From the IMG/VR virus record IMGVR_UViG_3300027861_000001, positions 85,054 to 149,053 of that record: a stretch of 64,000 bases of DNA; one strand, given 5' to 3'. How positions within the stretch are numbered: the first letter of the stretch is position 1; every line of letters starts with the position of its first letter. The DNA comes from a virus. The position numbers and the translations under genes were made by a program. This document shows, in pieces, positions 33,944 to 42,142 of the stretch. The notes beneath the pieces are model-generated. The model did not search any database. It saw nothing but the letters and a program-made list of their open reading frames with translations, and was not told where the DNA came from.

Positions 33944-34504
33944 TTATTGACCAGTTTTAACGGTCAGTGTGGCGTTAGCTTGACTATACTCAAAAACAAC
34001 ACCAGTTTTCTCTGACGCTGTGGCTGTGTATGCCCACTTTCCACCTGCTTCGCATGTCACATAATTACCAACTGCTAAGTTATCGCTATAAGTAAAGCAA
34101 CCAGATGTAACAGCATAAATACCATCATCATAAGCTAGCATCAAAGCACCAGAAACGATTGTTTCCTCTTCTTTCAAGCGAGGTACAACCATTCTTAGTG
34201 TAACGTCAGCAGGAAGGTTCTCACTCCCCTCAATAAAACCACGTAATGTATACGGTTGAGAAGTTGTATTACCAGTTTCATCAAGCGTAGGAAGGGTTTC
34301 ATATAGCGGAGGTTTTTCGTTGTAAACTCTGAAAGCTGCCACGAAATGAGCATCGGTGTCTGCACCAGCAGTAGGAAGCAAAGCACCTTGAACTACGTCA
34401 GGCGAAGATTTTCCAAGGGCTGGTGTAAGTTTTACAGCGAGTCCTGCTACTATTGCTTGTTGTGCAACGCATGGGATAGCTGTTCCCTGTAATTTGATTT
34501 CCAT
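33944..34504 (-). CDS. capsid decoration protein (predicted)
   Basis: 186-aa beta-rich protein directly before the capsid gene. It reads MEIKLQGTAIPCVAQQAIVAGLAVKLTP, later LRMVVPRLKEEETIVSGALMLAYDDGIYAVT and AVGNYVTCEAGGKWAYTA, a pattern shared by head decoration and capsid-stabilising proteins of the D/DUF2190 kind. Position between scaffold and major capsid supports it. AGGTAAGAAAAT precedes the ATG. Confidence 0.68.
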   Translation of the reverse strand: MEIKLQGTAIPCVAQQAIVAGLAVKLTPALGKSSPDVVQGALLPTAGADTDAHFVAAFRVYNEKPPLYETLPTLDETGNTTSQPYTLRGFIEGSENLPADVTLRMVVPRLKEEETIVSGALMLAYDDGIYAVTSGCFTYSDNLAVGNYVTCEAGGKWAYTATASEKTGVVFEYSQANATLTVKTGQ

Positions 34505-34539
34505 ATTTTCTTACCTCATATTAGTTGTTGACAACTAAT

Positions 34540-35187
34540 TTATTTTTCTTCTTTATGTTCTTGCAGTCCCTTTCTCAACCTATCAGTAGCGGTTCCTTCT
34601 TCATCAGAGCTGTCTGACTTGATTGGGGGAACTGTTATACTCGCCGATGCGCTTGCACCTTCTTTTTTCATCTCACTCATTTTATTTAAAGTGAATTCGA
34701 ATACCTCATCGGACATGGCAAGCCAGTTATCGTCACTTTCGAGATCAATATCAAGCTCTGCCTCCTCGACCTTTTGTTTTCTAGCAGCTAGAGTAGCTAC
34801 CCTCTTATCTTGCTCCTCTTTCATTGCTTCAATTGTTTCTTTGTATGTTTGAAGCTCCTTTACTGTTTCTTCGATTGCTACTTTTTCAGTTGTTACTGCT
34901 TCTGTTTGAGATACTTGAGCCTGAAGTTCACCCACTTTTTCGTCTAATTTGGCAACCGTAGACTCAAGTTTTGCTTTTGTTTCAGTCAATTCATCTCGCA
35001 GCACTTGAATTTCTTTCTCGTCCATATTTTTTACCTCTTCTTTAGCTTTTGCCTGTTCAGGGTCAAGCTCTTCTTCTATATTTTCTATCCTTTCCTCTGC
35101 TTCTGCTACAGCTAATTGGTTTCGTTCACTGAGAATCCCCCGAACTTCTTGTAATAAAAACTCAGTGTACTTCTTATTCGTCATCAT
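34540..35187 (-). CDS. head scaffolding protein (predicted)
   Basis: 215-aa, highly charged protein that is nearly all coiled coil from residue 20 to 145 (repeats such as ELTETKAKLESTVAKLDEKVGEL), followed by a helix (VFEFTLNKMSEM) and a basic/acidic tail. This is the classic composition of phage scaffolds, and the gene sits between protease and capsid. It overlaps the protease gene by 14 bases. GAGGTGGCTAATC precedes the start. Confidence 0.75.
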   Translation of the reverse strand: MMTNKKYTEFLLQEVRGILSERNQLAVAEAEERIENIEEELDPEQAKAKEEVKNMDEKEIQVLRDELTETKAKLESTVAKLDEKVGELQAQVSQTEAVTTEKVAIEETVKELQTYKETIEAMKEEQDKRVATLAARKQKVEEAELDIDLESDDNWLAMSDEVFEFTLNKMSEMKKEGASASASITVPPIKSDSSDEEGTATDRLRKGLQEHKEEK

Positions 35188-35782
35188 GATTAGCCACCTC
35201 TTCTGCTAACGCAAGTTCAAGCTCTTTCAACTCTTTTGTAGGTAAACACTTCAACCATGTTGAACTGATTGTAAGAAGAGAAGTTCGACCCTCATAAGCA
35301 GGGTCTTGAACAGCTGTAATTGCTTTCGTAGTGGTATCTTTAAGCCATTCTACATCATCAGCTACTTCAGCTTCTCGGTAACGAATCTCCCAAGAAAAGT
35401 CTATTGCTCTTCCTTCGTTAACTTCGCTTTTAAAGTAGTCTATAATGTTAGGATACTCGTCTTTGTATAAAGCACCCTGAGCCACAAGCTTATTTCCGTC
35501 TCTTACTCCGTTTTTTATTAATCCAATAATGGTAGCATCAGCATGACCACCTAATCCAGCCTCTGAATCGAAATTCGCTTTAATCGGCATGAACTTCATT
35601 GACCTTAACAAATTATCAAATTCGTCTTGGCTTATACCTTGGCTATTGGCGTTTGGTTGATCATCAGTAAAAACTAGCTCTACTGGACTTAATAAGGGAT
35701 TAGTATACTCATCCCCAAGTTCAGCTGCTGCTGCTTTATCTAAAAAATTTAAACTTAAATTAAATTTGGCTTCTTTATCCAT
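35174..35782 (-). CDS. prohead maturation protease-like protein
   Basis: 202-aa protein with the layout of prohead proteases of the S78/U9 group: LGGHADATIIGLIKNG (candidate catalytic His), GNKLVAQGALYKDEYPNIIDYF, then NEGRAIDFSWEIRYREA (candidate catalytic Ser). It would cut scaffold and capsid during maturation. The assignment rests on these two blocks and on its place before the scaffold and capsid genes. The ATG at 35782 is preferred because GGAGGATGTACG precedes it; the upstream ATG at 35803 has no ribosome site. Confidence 0.68.
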   Translation of the reverse strand: MDKEAKFNLSLNFLDKAAAAELGDEYTNPLLSPVELVFTDDQPNANSQGISQDEFDNLLRSMKFMPIKANFDSEAGLGGHADATIIGLIKNGVRDGNKLVAQGALYKDEYPNIIDYFKSEVNEGRAIDFSWEIRYREAEVADDVEWLKDTTTKAITAVQDPAYEGRTSLLTISSTWLKCLPTKELKELELALAEEVANHDDE

Positions 35783-35846
35783 CGTACATCCTCCATCGAC
35801 CAAGTCACAGATTTGCTAAACTAGCACATACTATCCCTCTAGTATA

Positions 35847-35880
35847 TATAGTACATGTTCTGCCCCATAACGTCGCATTT
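35847..35880 (-). promoter_or_regulatory. candidate late promoter element, copy A
   Basis: Minus strand AAATGCGACGTTAT, 7 variable bases, AACATGTACTATA, found again with identical spacing at 57182-57215. Read as a promoter it gives TGCGAC, 18 bases, TACTAT. It lies 65 bases upstream of the protease start at 35782, so it could drive the head and tail operon. It does not match the sigma70 -35 box used elsewhere in this genome. Confidence 0.55.
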
Positions 35881-35895
35881 TACGTACGTTGCATA

Positions 35896-36357
35896 CTATA
35901 CAGTTTTATACCCTCTAGTTATTATCCTCGTATCTTTCTTAGCTTCGGTTACTTCTTTCCAGTCTTCTACTTTTGTAACTTTAACTGAATTGCTCCAATC
36001 AAATGTAACAGCATCTTCTGTCATTTGATAAGGTACTTTGAAGTAATCATTTCCTTTGCTTATAATTACGTGTGTTTCAAAAACATCAGATATCCACATA
36101 GATGAGGTTAATTCTGGTTGTGGACGATTACTATCAAGTGCATCGTATATCTTCCTCTCAATCTCTCTAAGACTGGTTTCACTTATAGCCTCGCTAGTAC
36201 CTTTCTTTGAAAGTTGTACTTTGCAAATTGCTACTTTCTCTCCTTTAGTATAAGGTTTACCAGTACGTTTACTTTTTCCGCTTATACCACTAACGCACTT
36301 CTCCATCCACGTATTGTTTTTAGGTGTATCTAAATTTTTAGGTAATCCATAAGGCAT
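35896..36357 (-). CDS. conserved head-region hypothetical protein
   Basis: 153-aa protein. The N-terminus MPYGLPKNLDTPKN, WMEKCVSGISGK and EKVAICKVQLSK resembles small proteins often coded next to prohead proteases. The C-terminal half (ISDVFETHVIISKGNDYFKVPYQMTEDAVTFDW) is a beta domain also seen fused to or beside XkdF-type head proteins. Function unknown. GGAGGAGAATAATATG gives a strong start. It separates the sugar island from the head genes. Confidence 0.6.
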   Translation of the reverse strand: MPYGLPKNLDTPKNNTWMEKCVSGISGKSKRTGKPYTKGEKVAICKVQLSKKGTSEAISETSLREIERKIYDALDSNRPQPELTSSMWISDVFETHVIISKGNDYFKVPYQMTEDAVTFDWSNSVKVTKVEDWKEVTEAKKDTRIITRGYKTV

Positions 36358-36358
36358 A

Positions 36359-37273
36359 TTATTCTCCTCCGACTAGCCTCCAAAAGGCAATTATTTTTTC
36401 CTCGTCGTCCCTTGTTTCTATATTAAGTGTTGGGTACAATACCACCTCGTTACCTAATGCTGCACTATTGTCATTAAACGGTAGTGTGTAAGCCTCTTGA
36501 CCAAAGTCACCACCCCACTTCGCCAAATAAAATTCTCTGTTTTTCCTAAAGTATCCATGATGTTTATTTGTGTCTATTTGCTGTTCATGTATTGTCCTGC
36601 TCCAGAAATGAAAATACCACGAATTGCCTGAAGTACATGATTTTATGTCTCCTGAGTTTACTGCTCTTCGACAATAATCATTATCCGAGTAGTATGCGGG
36701 ATAAAAGTTAACATCAATATACCCCAACTTCTCCATTACAGACTTCTTATACAGTGTAAAATTGTGAACATCACCCATCGGTACTGGTTGTATGTCTACT
36801 TCTTCAGAGTGTTGATCAAACTTTTCCCAACACCTGTGATCTAAAGAAAGCGGACTGAAGCTATGCTCTGCAAAATATTGGTTACACTCAGGATAAGTAA
36901 TACATAAATCTCTAACATCTACTTGCTTGGCACATACCCACTCATAACCAGCGTCAGAAATTTCTATCATAGAAGCTATAGCATAAGGATAAACAATAGT
37001 ATCGTTACCCATAACTATTAAATTTTCATAGTCGTTCTCTTTCCATGCAAAATCGTACATATCATTTATTGAGTATGGAAATCCCTTATTATACTCATGA
37101 ACTACGTAACTTAATCCGTTTTGTTCGGCATAATCTATAGTCTCAACATCTGTATTTTTTCCTATTACCAAGAAAACATCACACGCATCTGATGTTTCAA
37201 ATACTGACTCTACTGCTAGTTTAGTAAAAGGAAAGTTACCAAACGCAGCTATCCCTACCAGCGTATTACGCAT
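36359..37273 (-). CDS. GT2-family glycosyltransferase
   Basis: 304-aa GT-A glycosyltransferase. N-terminal nucleotide-sugar fold MRNTLVGIAAFGNFPFTKLAVESVF, NLIVMGNDTIVYP supplying a DxD-like acidic pair, and YYSDNDYCRRA, the ED-type acceptor/base region of GT2 enzymes. HFWSRTIHEQQ follows. It is the last gene of the sugar island and overlaps its upstream neighbour by 8 bases. Donor and acceptor are unknown; GDP-sugars made by the island are the obvious donors. Confidence 0.78.
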   Translation of the reverse strand: MRNTLVGIAAFGNFPFTKLAVESVFETSDACDVFLVIGKNTDVETIDYAEQNGLSYVVHEYNKGFPYSINDMYDFAWKENDYENLIVMGNDTIVYPYAIASMIEISDAGYEWVCAKQVDVRDLCITYPECNQYFAEHSFSPLSLDHRCWEKFDQHSEEVDIQPVPMGDVHNFTLYKKSVMEKLGYIDVNFYPAYYSDNDYCRRAVNSGDIKSCTSGNSWYFHFWSRTIHEQQIDTNKHHGYFRKNREFYLAKWGGDFGQEAYTLPFNDNSAALGNEVVLYPTLNIETRDDEEKIIAFWRLVGGE

Positions 37274-38135
37274 AAATCTTCTCCATCTGTTCTTTTATAT
37301 CAGAAAAAACTAGTTGTAACTCAGTATTAGGAGACCAAACTTTGTTAGCAGGAAGTGTATTTACATACACGAAATGAGAGGCTATCCTCTTGTATGTAAA
37401 AGACATTATTGTTTTTGTCTCATCCATCCAAGTATCATAGTTCTGGCAAAATACCTGCGGACCTGAGTTTCTCCCTATTATAAGCTTACAACTTTTTCCT
37501 AAATAAGCTATTTCATTTAAATCAAACATTCCTTTATTTATTATATCACTAGTTGTGAACAGGTTGTCCTTTTCAAAATCCACTCCCTGCGTAACCACAA
37601 AAGTTATGTCTTTGTACTCATCACACAGCAAAGAAACTACTGCGTTTAAGTCAAAGTTCTCAGCTTGACATGATTGTACTGGACCGTTCGATATAAGAAC
37701 AATTTTTTCCCTGTCTTTTACAAACTTGTCTATAGTATCTGTTTTATAGTATTCAAAGTTAATTTTTGGTATGTAGTCATGCGGTTGATTAGGAAGAGTA
37801 CCCAACCCCAAAACACTCAACATATCACTATGCATCTCATATAATTTCTCTACAACACAACCTATTCCTGGTAAAACATATCTACCATCCCTACCTATCC
37901 AAGTATTTATGTAAATCGTGTCTTTGTCTATAACAAACATAGCCATAGAGTGCATAATCTCTGTCACTTCGATTGATGTTATATTTGGTATATCTTTAAT
38001 TATTTCTTTGTCTTTGCCGTGAGCATAGTAGAAAGAAGACGTTGGGAAGCACTTCATCCAGTACTTAACGAACTCTCTTGATTCATAAATATCTCCAGCC
38101 CCAAAATGATTATAAAAAACAACTTTATTCATCAC
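37266..38135 (-). CDS. glycosyltransferase-like protein (GT-B, GT9-like)
   Basis: 289-aa protein with two Rossmann-like halves: NKVVFYNHFGAGDIYESREFV at the N-terminus (a GD-x-h glycosyltransferase opening) and, in the C-terminal half, DREKIVLISNGP, LCDEYKDITFVVTQG, and KSCKLIIGRNSGPQVFCQN, which matches the donor-site region of heptosyltransferase-like GT-B enzymes. The call is by fold pattern; no exact family can be named. It overlaps both neighbours. Confidence 0.62.
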   Translation of the reverse strand: MMNKVVFYNHFGAGDIYESREFVKYWMKCFPTSSFYYAHGKDKEIIKDIPNITSIEVTEIMHSMAMFVIDKDTIYINTWIGRDGRYVLPGIGCVVEKLYEMHSDMLSVLGLGTLPNQPHDYIPKINFEYYKTDTIDKFVKDREKIVLISNGPVQSCQAENFDLNAVVSLLCDEYKDITFVVTQGVDFEKDNLFTTSDIINKGMFDLNEIAYLGKSCKLIIGRNSGPQVFCQNYDTWMDETKTIMSFTYKRIASHFVYVNTLPANKVWSPNTELQLVFSDIKEQMEKIYA

Positions 38136-38373
38136 TATATGTTTTGGATGTAGGACTTATAGTTTCTTCACCCAACCTTTTATCTATTGCTCTAATTAGA
38201 GCATTTCTTTTTGCGTTTAGTTCTTGAGCTTGCTTCGCTGCTACACATAATTCCTTATCACTAGCAGGGTTCATCACCACTTCCTGCGCCAGAAAGCACT
38301 TGATATCAACTGTACAAAGCTCGTCTAGGAGCATGCCGATGCTCTTAACTTCAATTTCGATTTTATCTTCCAT
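38125..38373 (-). CDS. DUF4254-like small helical protein
   Basis: 82-aa helical protein: IGMLLDELCTVDIKCFLAQE, then DKELCVAAKQAQELNAKRNALIRAIDKRLGE. The pattern (two helices, LNxxRNxLIxxID) matches DUF4254 proteins, which are typically coded within polysaccharide and LPS gene clusters. The start at 38373 is chosen for CAGGTG upstream and an 11-base overlap with the epimerase; the frame extends to 38403. The role is unknown. Confidence 0.6.
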   Translation of the reverse strand: MEDKIEIEVKSIGMLLDELCTVDIKCFLAQEVVMNPASDKELCVAAKQAQELNAKRNALIRAIDKRLGEETISPTSKTYSDE

Positions 38374-39334
38374 TATTTTGCACCTGTTCATTAATCCAAG
38401 CATATGTTTTATTCATACCATCAACTAGTAGAGCAGTTGGTCTCCACCCTAACTTCTCTTCTATTAAAGCATTATCTGAGTTACGTCCTAATACACCTAA
38501 CGGACCTAGAATGTTTTTAATTACCAAAGTCTTACCTGATATATCAATAACCATCTTAGCTAAGTTGTTAATAGAAATCATCTCATCAGACCCAATGTTA
38601 ACTGGCCCAGTGAAGTCAGAATCCATCAACCTACGAACAGCTTCAAGGCACTCATCAATATAAAGGAATGACCTTGTTTGTGTCCCATCACCCCAAACCT
38701 CAATAGTCCCTCCATCATTAGTTTGAGCTACTTTTCTACACATAGCTGCTGGAGCTTTTTCCCTTCCACCGTCCCAAGTACCTAAGATTCCAAATATATT
38801 ATGAAACCTAGCAATTGCTACATTTAATCCGTAGTTCCTGTTATAAGCCAAATAAACCCTCTCACTGAACAACTTTTCCAACCCGTAGTCACTGTCTGGG
38901 TCAGCTGGATAAGCAGAGTCTTCCTTACAGTTAGGATTATCTGGGTCTAGTTGATTATATTGTGGATATACACAAGCCGAAGATGAAAAGAATACTTTTC
39001 CTACTTTAAACTCAGCACACAGCTTTGCTACGTTTAAATTTATCGTTGCTGAGTTATGTACGATGTCTGCATCGTTCTCACCGGTGAACACAAACCCAGC
39101 ACCACCCATATCGGCTGCTAGTTGGTATACTTCGTCATATTCACCACATTCAAATGCTTTATAACAAGCATTAAGGTGCCTTAAATCCCCTATAAAAAAT
39201 ACATCGGCTTTAGTGTGTTCATATTCTGGATATTTTATATCAACACCGACAACAAAGTAATCTCTCTCCTTTAAATAGTTAACTAAGTGATGTCCTATGA
39301 AACCACCAGCTCCGCAAACTAATGCCTTTCTCAT
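38363..39334 (-). CDS. GDP-mannose 3,5-epimerase-like SDR enzyme
   Basis: 323-aa extended SDR. NAD site CGAGGFIGHHL; AADMGGAGFVFTGEN; active-site SSACVYP and YGLEK (Tyr/Lys); GTWDGGREKAPAAMCRK; QTRSFLYIDECLEA; and PVNIGSDEMISINNLA followed by GRNSDN. This block order matches plant-type GDP-mannose 3,5-epimerase closely, which turns GDP-D-mannose into GDP-L-galactose. Such close resemblance is unusual for a phage gene, so a GDP-linked hexose substrate is likely even if the exact epimerisation differs. Confidence 0.82.
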   Translation of the reverse strand: MRKALVCGAGGFIGHHLVNYLKERDYFVVGVDIKYPEYEHTKADVFFIGDLRHLNACYKAFECGEYDEVYQLAADMGGAGFVFTGENDADIVHNSATINLNVAKLCAEFKVGKVFFSSSACVYPQYNQLDPDNPNCKEDSAYPADPDSDYGLEKLFSERVYLAYNRNYGLNVAIARFHNIFGILGTWDGGREKAPAAMCRKVAQTNDGGTIEVWGDGTQTRSFLYIDECLEAVRRLMDSDFTGPVNIGSDEMISINNLAKMVIDISGKTLVIKNILGPLGVLGRNSDNALIEEKLGWRPTALLVDGMNKTYAWINEQVQNNGR

Positions 39335-39343
39335 ATTTCCTCC

Positions 39344-40633
39344 TTACATTCCGTATAACAAATCTTTAGCAATATCCCAACGATATTCTTGTAGTTTATC
39401 CATCTGCTCGTCGGGGATGGGAATCTCTAACAGTATCTTAACTAACTCTATAGGAAGTTGATGTTTAACGGCAAAAAACCACCACTTATGCAACCTATCT
39501 ATCTTTTCAGGGTCTGGAATCTTTAATTGCGTACCAGAGTAAAAAGTTTTAGCTTGAGTATCCTCCTCTATTATCCCAGTGTCTAAGCAATACTTCCACA
39601 AATCTGTTTTAGGAAACGGTTGAAATATTGCTGACCAAGAGTCAGTAGGATTTATTTTTATATTATATTCCAACGTTTCTAAAGCGTCGGCTAGCGGGTC
39701 ATCAACTGGAAGACCTATCATATTTTGTAATCTAACCTTTATCCCTAATTCATCACAATATCTACAGGCTGCTTCTACTTGTTCATTAGTAATGTTGCCT
39801 CTCCGCAAAAACTTTTGTGTAGTTGGGTTGGCTGATTCAAGTGCAATATTTAAAAAATCGCATCCTGTAATTGCCATATAGTTCAAAATATTGAAATCAA
39901 CGCTGCTGGCTCTGATAGAACCGCAGTATGGAATATTTACCTCTTTTGCGTATATGTCACCGAACTCAAACAACCAATCCTTGCTGGCTGCCAAGTCGTC
40001 ATCATTAAAGTATGTTAACTCTAACCCATATGTGTCTTTCACTTGTTTTATCTCATCAACCATTTTTCTAGGTGTTAGATGCTGCTTAAATTTATCTTTC
40101 TCATCTTTATACAAGCTTTTGAACAAATGATTAAAACAGTACTTACAGCTGTGTAGACAATATCTAGTAGCAATAAACCGTTTCATTCTTGCTTTGCCGA
40201 ACTCGTCATACTTATACAACAGTGAACGATCTGGTGCTGGAAAGCTATTAACGTCCGGTAGTGAACCTACAACTTGCCTAGGTAACTTACCACCAACTAA
40301 ATCAAGAATGATGTTTTCACCTGGACCTTGAACCACATAATCAACATAAGGATTATCTAATCCTTGCTCAGGGAAAAATGTAAAATGCGGACCTCCCATA
40401 ACTGACTTGAACCTGTGTTCCTTTTTTAGTTCCATGTTCTTTTCTAGAAACCACTCATGATCACCAGTCATAACAGAGTACATTATGAAATCAGTTGGAA
40501 AGTAACTGTCTATAGACTCTACACCAACTTGGCAAAAATCAACTTTATGCCCAGCTTCTTTTAATATGCTTGCTAAGTATAAAAAACCAATCTTATCAGT
40601 CCTTAGTTTGTCTTCAACAAATAATACTCTCAT
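39344..40633 (-). CDS. radical SAM protein with N-terminal B12-binding-like domain
   Basis: 429-aa protein. The N-terminal Rossmann-like domain (RVLFVEDKLRTDKIGFLYLAS, SVMGGPHFTFFPEQ, VVQGPGENIILDLV) resembles the B12-binding module of class B radical SAM enzymes, but the DxHxxG cobalamin motif is not evident. The SAM/4Fe-4S site is CLHSCKYC (C159, C163, C166), followed by ltyFNDDDLAA and LNIALESANPTTQKFLRRG, typical of this family. It probably modifies a sugar or lipid by methylation or rearrangement. Its start is the ATG overlapping the previous stop (TAATG). Confidence 0.82.
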   Translation of the reverse strand: MRVLFVEDKLRTDKIGFLYLASILKEAGHKVDFCQVGVESIDSYFPTDFIMYSVMTGDHEWFLEKNMELKKEHRFKSVMGGPHFTFFPEQGLDNPYVDYVVQGPGENIILDLVGGKLPRQVVGSLPDVNSFPAPDRSLLYKYDEFGKARMKRFIATRYCLHSCKYCFNHLFKSLYKDEKDKFKQHLTPRKMVDEIKQVKDTYGLELTYFNDDDLAASKDWLFEFGDIYAKEVNIPYCGSIRASSVDFNILNYMAITGCDFLNIALESANPTTQKFLRRGNITNEQVEAACRYCDELGIKVRLQNMIGLPVDDPLADALETLEYNIKINPTDSWSAIFQPFPKTDLWKYCLDTGIIEEDTQAKTFYSGTQLKIPDPEKIDRLHKWWFFAVKHQLPIELVKILLEIPIPDEQMDKLQEYRWDIAKDLLYGM

Positions 40634-41547
40634 TAAAACACTCTTTGATAACACTCAAACGCTTTCAACGCTTCTGGTGTTAAGTACTGCCTAAAGTTAT
40701 CTATGTCTTCCAACATTGATTTGGTGTGCTTGTATCCAAAGATTTCTCTTTCAAGATTTACTATTAACGACTGCTCGTTTCTGTCTTGATAAACACTTGG
40801 TTTACAAAAAACAGGTCTAACACCACATAAATGTTGAACAACGTAACCACCCCATATATCATCCATTCTTCCTACGTGTGGTAGCACCATATAGCTAGGA
40901 ATAAGTTGCCTAGACAAAAAAGTATTCTGGCTATCGAATGGAGTAATTTGCTCTGAAGTGTACGGTTCCGTACTATCAAACTTTACTAATGGACTATATA
41001 TGAGCCTATATGTAGCATCAATGTCAGGATCACCGTCCCACAGGTCTGCCTGTATTTGTACCTTTGTGGTCTTTTTTCCTAGATATTTTGGATTCCTATC
41101 TTTTATATACTGTATTGGATAACCTCTATGCCACAGCTCAGGATACTTTGTAACACTTAATGGATCAAATACTCCAATATTGTCTTCGTAGTGATCAACC
41201 TCCAGCGTTTTTCCTATTAGTAAGTTTTCACCCCATCCATCATATGGCATATTGTCATCATCTATGGTAGCTACAACCTCTGCACCACGTTTATAAGCTT
41301 CTACAAATCCTATATTTCTACGCATAATGCAGTTCCAACCAATAGCATCACTCAACTCAGGGTATTGTTCTTTCTGATAATCAGGATGCAAGTAAATCCA
41401 AGAGCCGTTCTCGTATGCTTCGTGAGGTGTTTTCAAATCACCTACGATTATCATTTGCCAATTTAACATTTTTGAAAACTTCAATGTAGCTTCTGTAGGA
41501 GGTTGTATTGTAGTTGTTACTATAAATTTACGCACCTGTCTCCTCAT
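40633..41547 (-). CDS. glycosyltransferase-like protein (RGP/STELLO-like)
   Basis: 304-aa protein. It opens with FIVTTTIQPPTEATLKF, then QMIIVGDLKTP, MRRNIGFVEAYKRGAEVVATIDDDN (D96-D98) and later GRMDDIWGGYVVQ. This pattern matches the reversibly glycosylated polypeptide/STELLO group, which includes UDP-arabinopyranose mutases and glycosyltransferase-like proteins. Either a sugar-ring mutase or a transferase is possible. A GTG at 41535 preceded by GAGGAG is an alternative start. Confidence 0.68.
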   Translation of the reverse strand: MRRQVRKFIVTTTIQPPTEATLKFSKMLNWQMIIVGDLKTPHEAYENGSWIYLHPDYQKEQYPELSDAIGWNCIMRRNIGFVEAYKRGAEVVATIDDDNMPYDGWGENLLIGKTLEVDHYEDNIGVFDPLSVTKYPELWHRGYPIQYIKDRNPKYLGKKTTKVQIQADLWDGDPDIDATYRLIYSPLVKFDSTEPYTSEQITPFDSQNTFLSRQLIPSYMVLPHVGRMDDIWGGYVVQHLCGVRPVFCKPSVYQDRNEQSLIVNLEREIFGYKHTKSMLEDIDNFRQYLTPEALKAFECYQRVF

Positions 41548-42142
41548 GTTTATAAATTACAAGATTGATTTCGGTATCAAAGTAAACGGTATTGTTCTCA
41601 GCAAAAGAATTAATAAAGGTATTTACATCTGGACAATAACTATTAGCATAATCATCCCAAATTACATAACCTCCAACACGAACCATTTTAATAGCATTCA
41701 TACTGTCGCTTTGTATAACATCTAAAGTATGCCCACCGTCAACAAACACAATATCCATCTTATTATAAAACCGTTCAAAATTCAAACACATAGAGTTATC
41801 TTGTATAATCTCTATCTTGTTTAGTGTTCTTTTTGGTATACCAACTAACAATTCCCTTCTTAACTCATCAGACATGTACAAATCTTCAAACTCAGAATGA
41901 CTACCTACAGCGTCACTTGGCAAATCTAACGTATATATTTTTGCATCGTCTGGTAAGTTGACAGCAATATTAAGTGTAGTTCTTCCTCTAAAAGTACCAA
42001 ACTCAAAAATATTTTCTGCTTGTGTCTGTTTAATAATACTTAAAAGCGCCGATAAAGCACCGTCTGGTAGGTCACCAAATACCCACCCCCCTAACAAGGA
42101 CTTTGTGAATAGCTCTCTGTAATCTACAAACTCCACTGCCAC
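41528..42142 (-). CDS. class I SAM-dependent methyltransferase
   Basis: 204-aa methyltransferase of the Methyltransf_24 type. The SAM loop is FEFGTFRGRTTLNIA near residue 46-60, then KIYTLDLPSD, and DIVFVDGGHTLDVIQSDSMNAIKMVRVGGYVIWDD, the hallmark DGxH strand of this subfamily used by sugar O-methyltransferases. Given the neighbours, sugar O-methylation is the best guess. It overlaps both adjacent genes by 1 and 20 bases. Confidence 0.78.
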   Translation of the reverse strand: MAVEFVDYRELFTKSLLGGWVFGDLPDGALSALLSIIKQTQAENIFEFGTFRGRTTLNIAVNLPDDAKIYTLDLPSDAVGSHSEFEDLYMSDELRRELLVGIPKRTLNKIEIIQDNSMCLNFERFYNKMDIVFVDGGHTLDVIQSDSMNAIKMVRVGGYVIWDDYANSYCPDVNTFINSFAENNTVYFDTEINLVIYKHEETGA

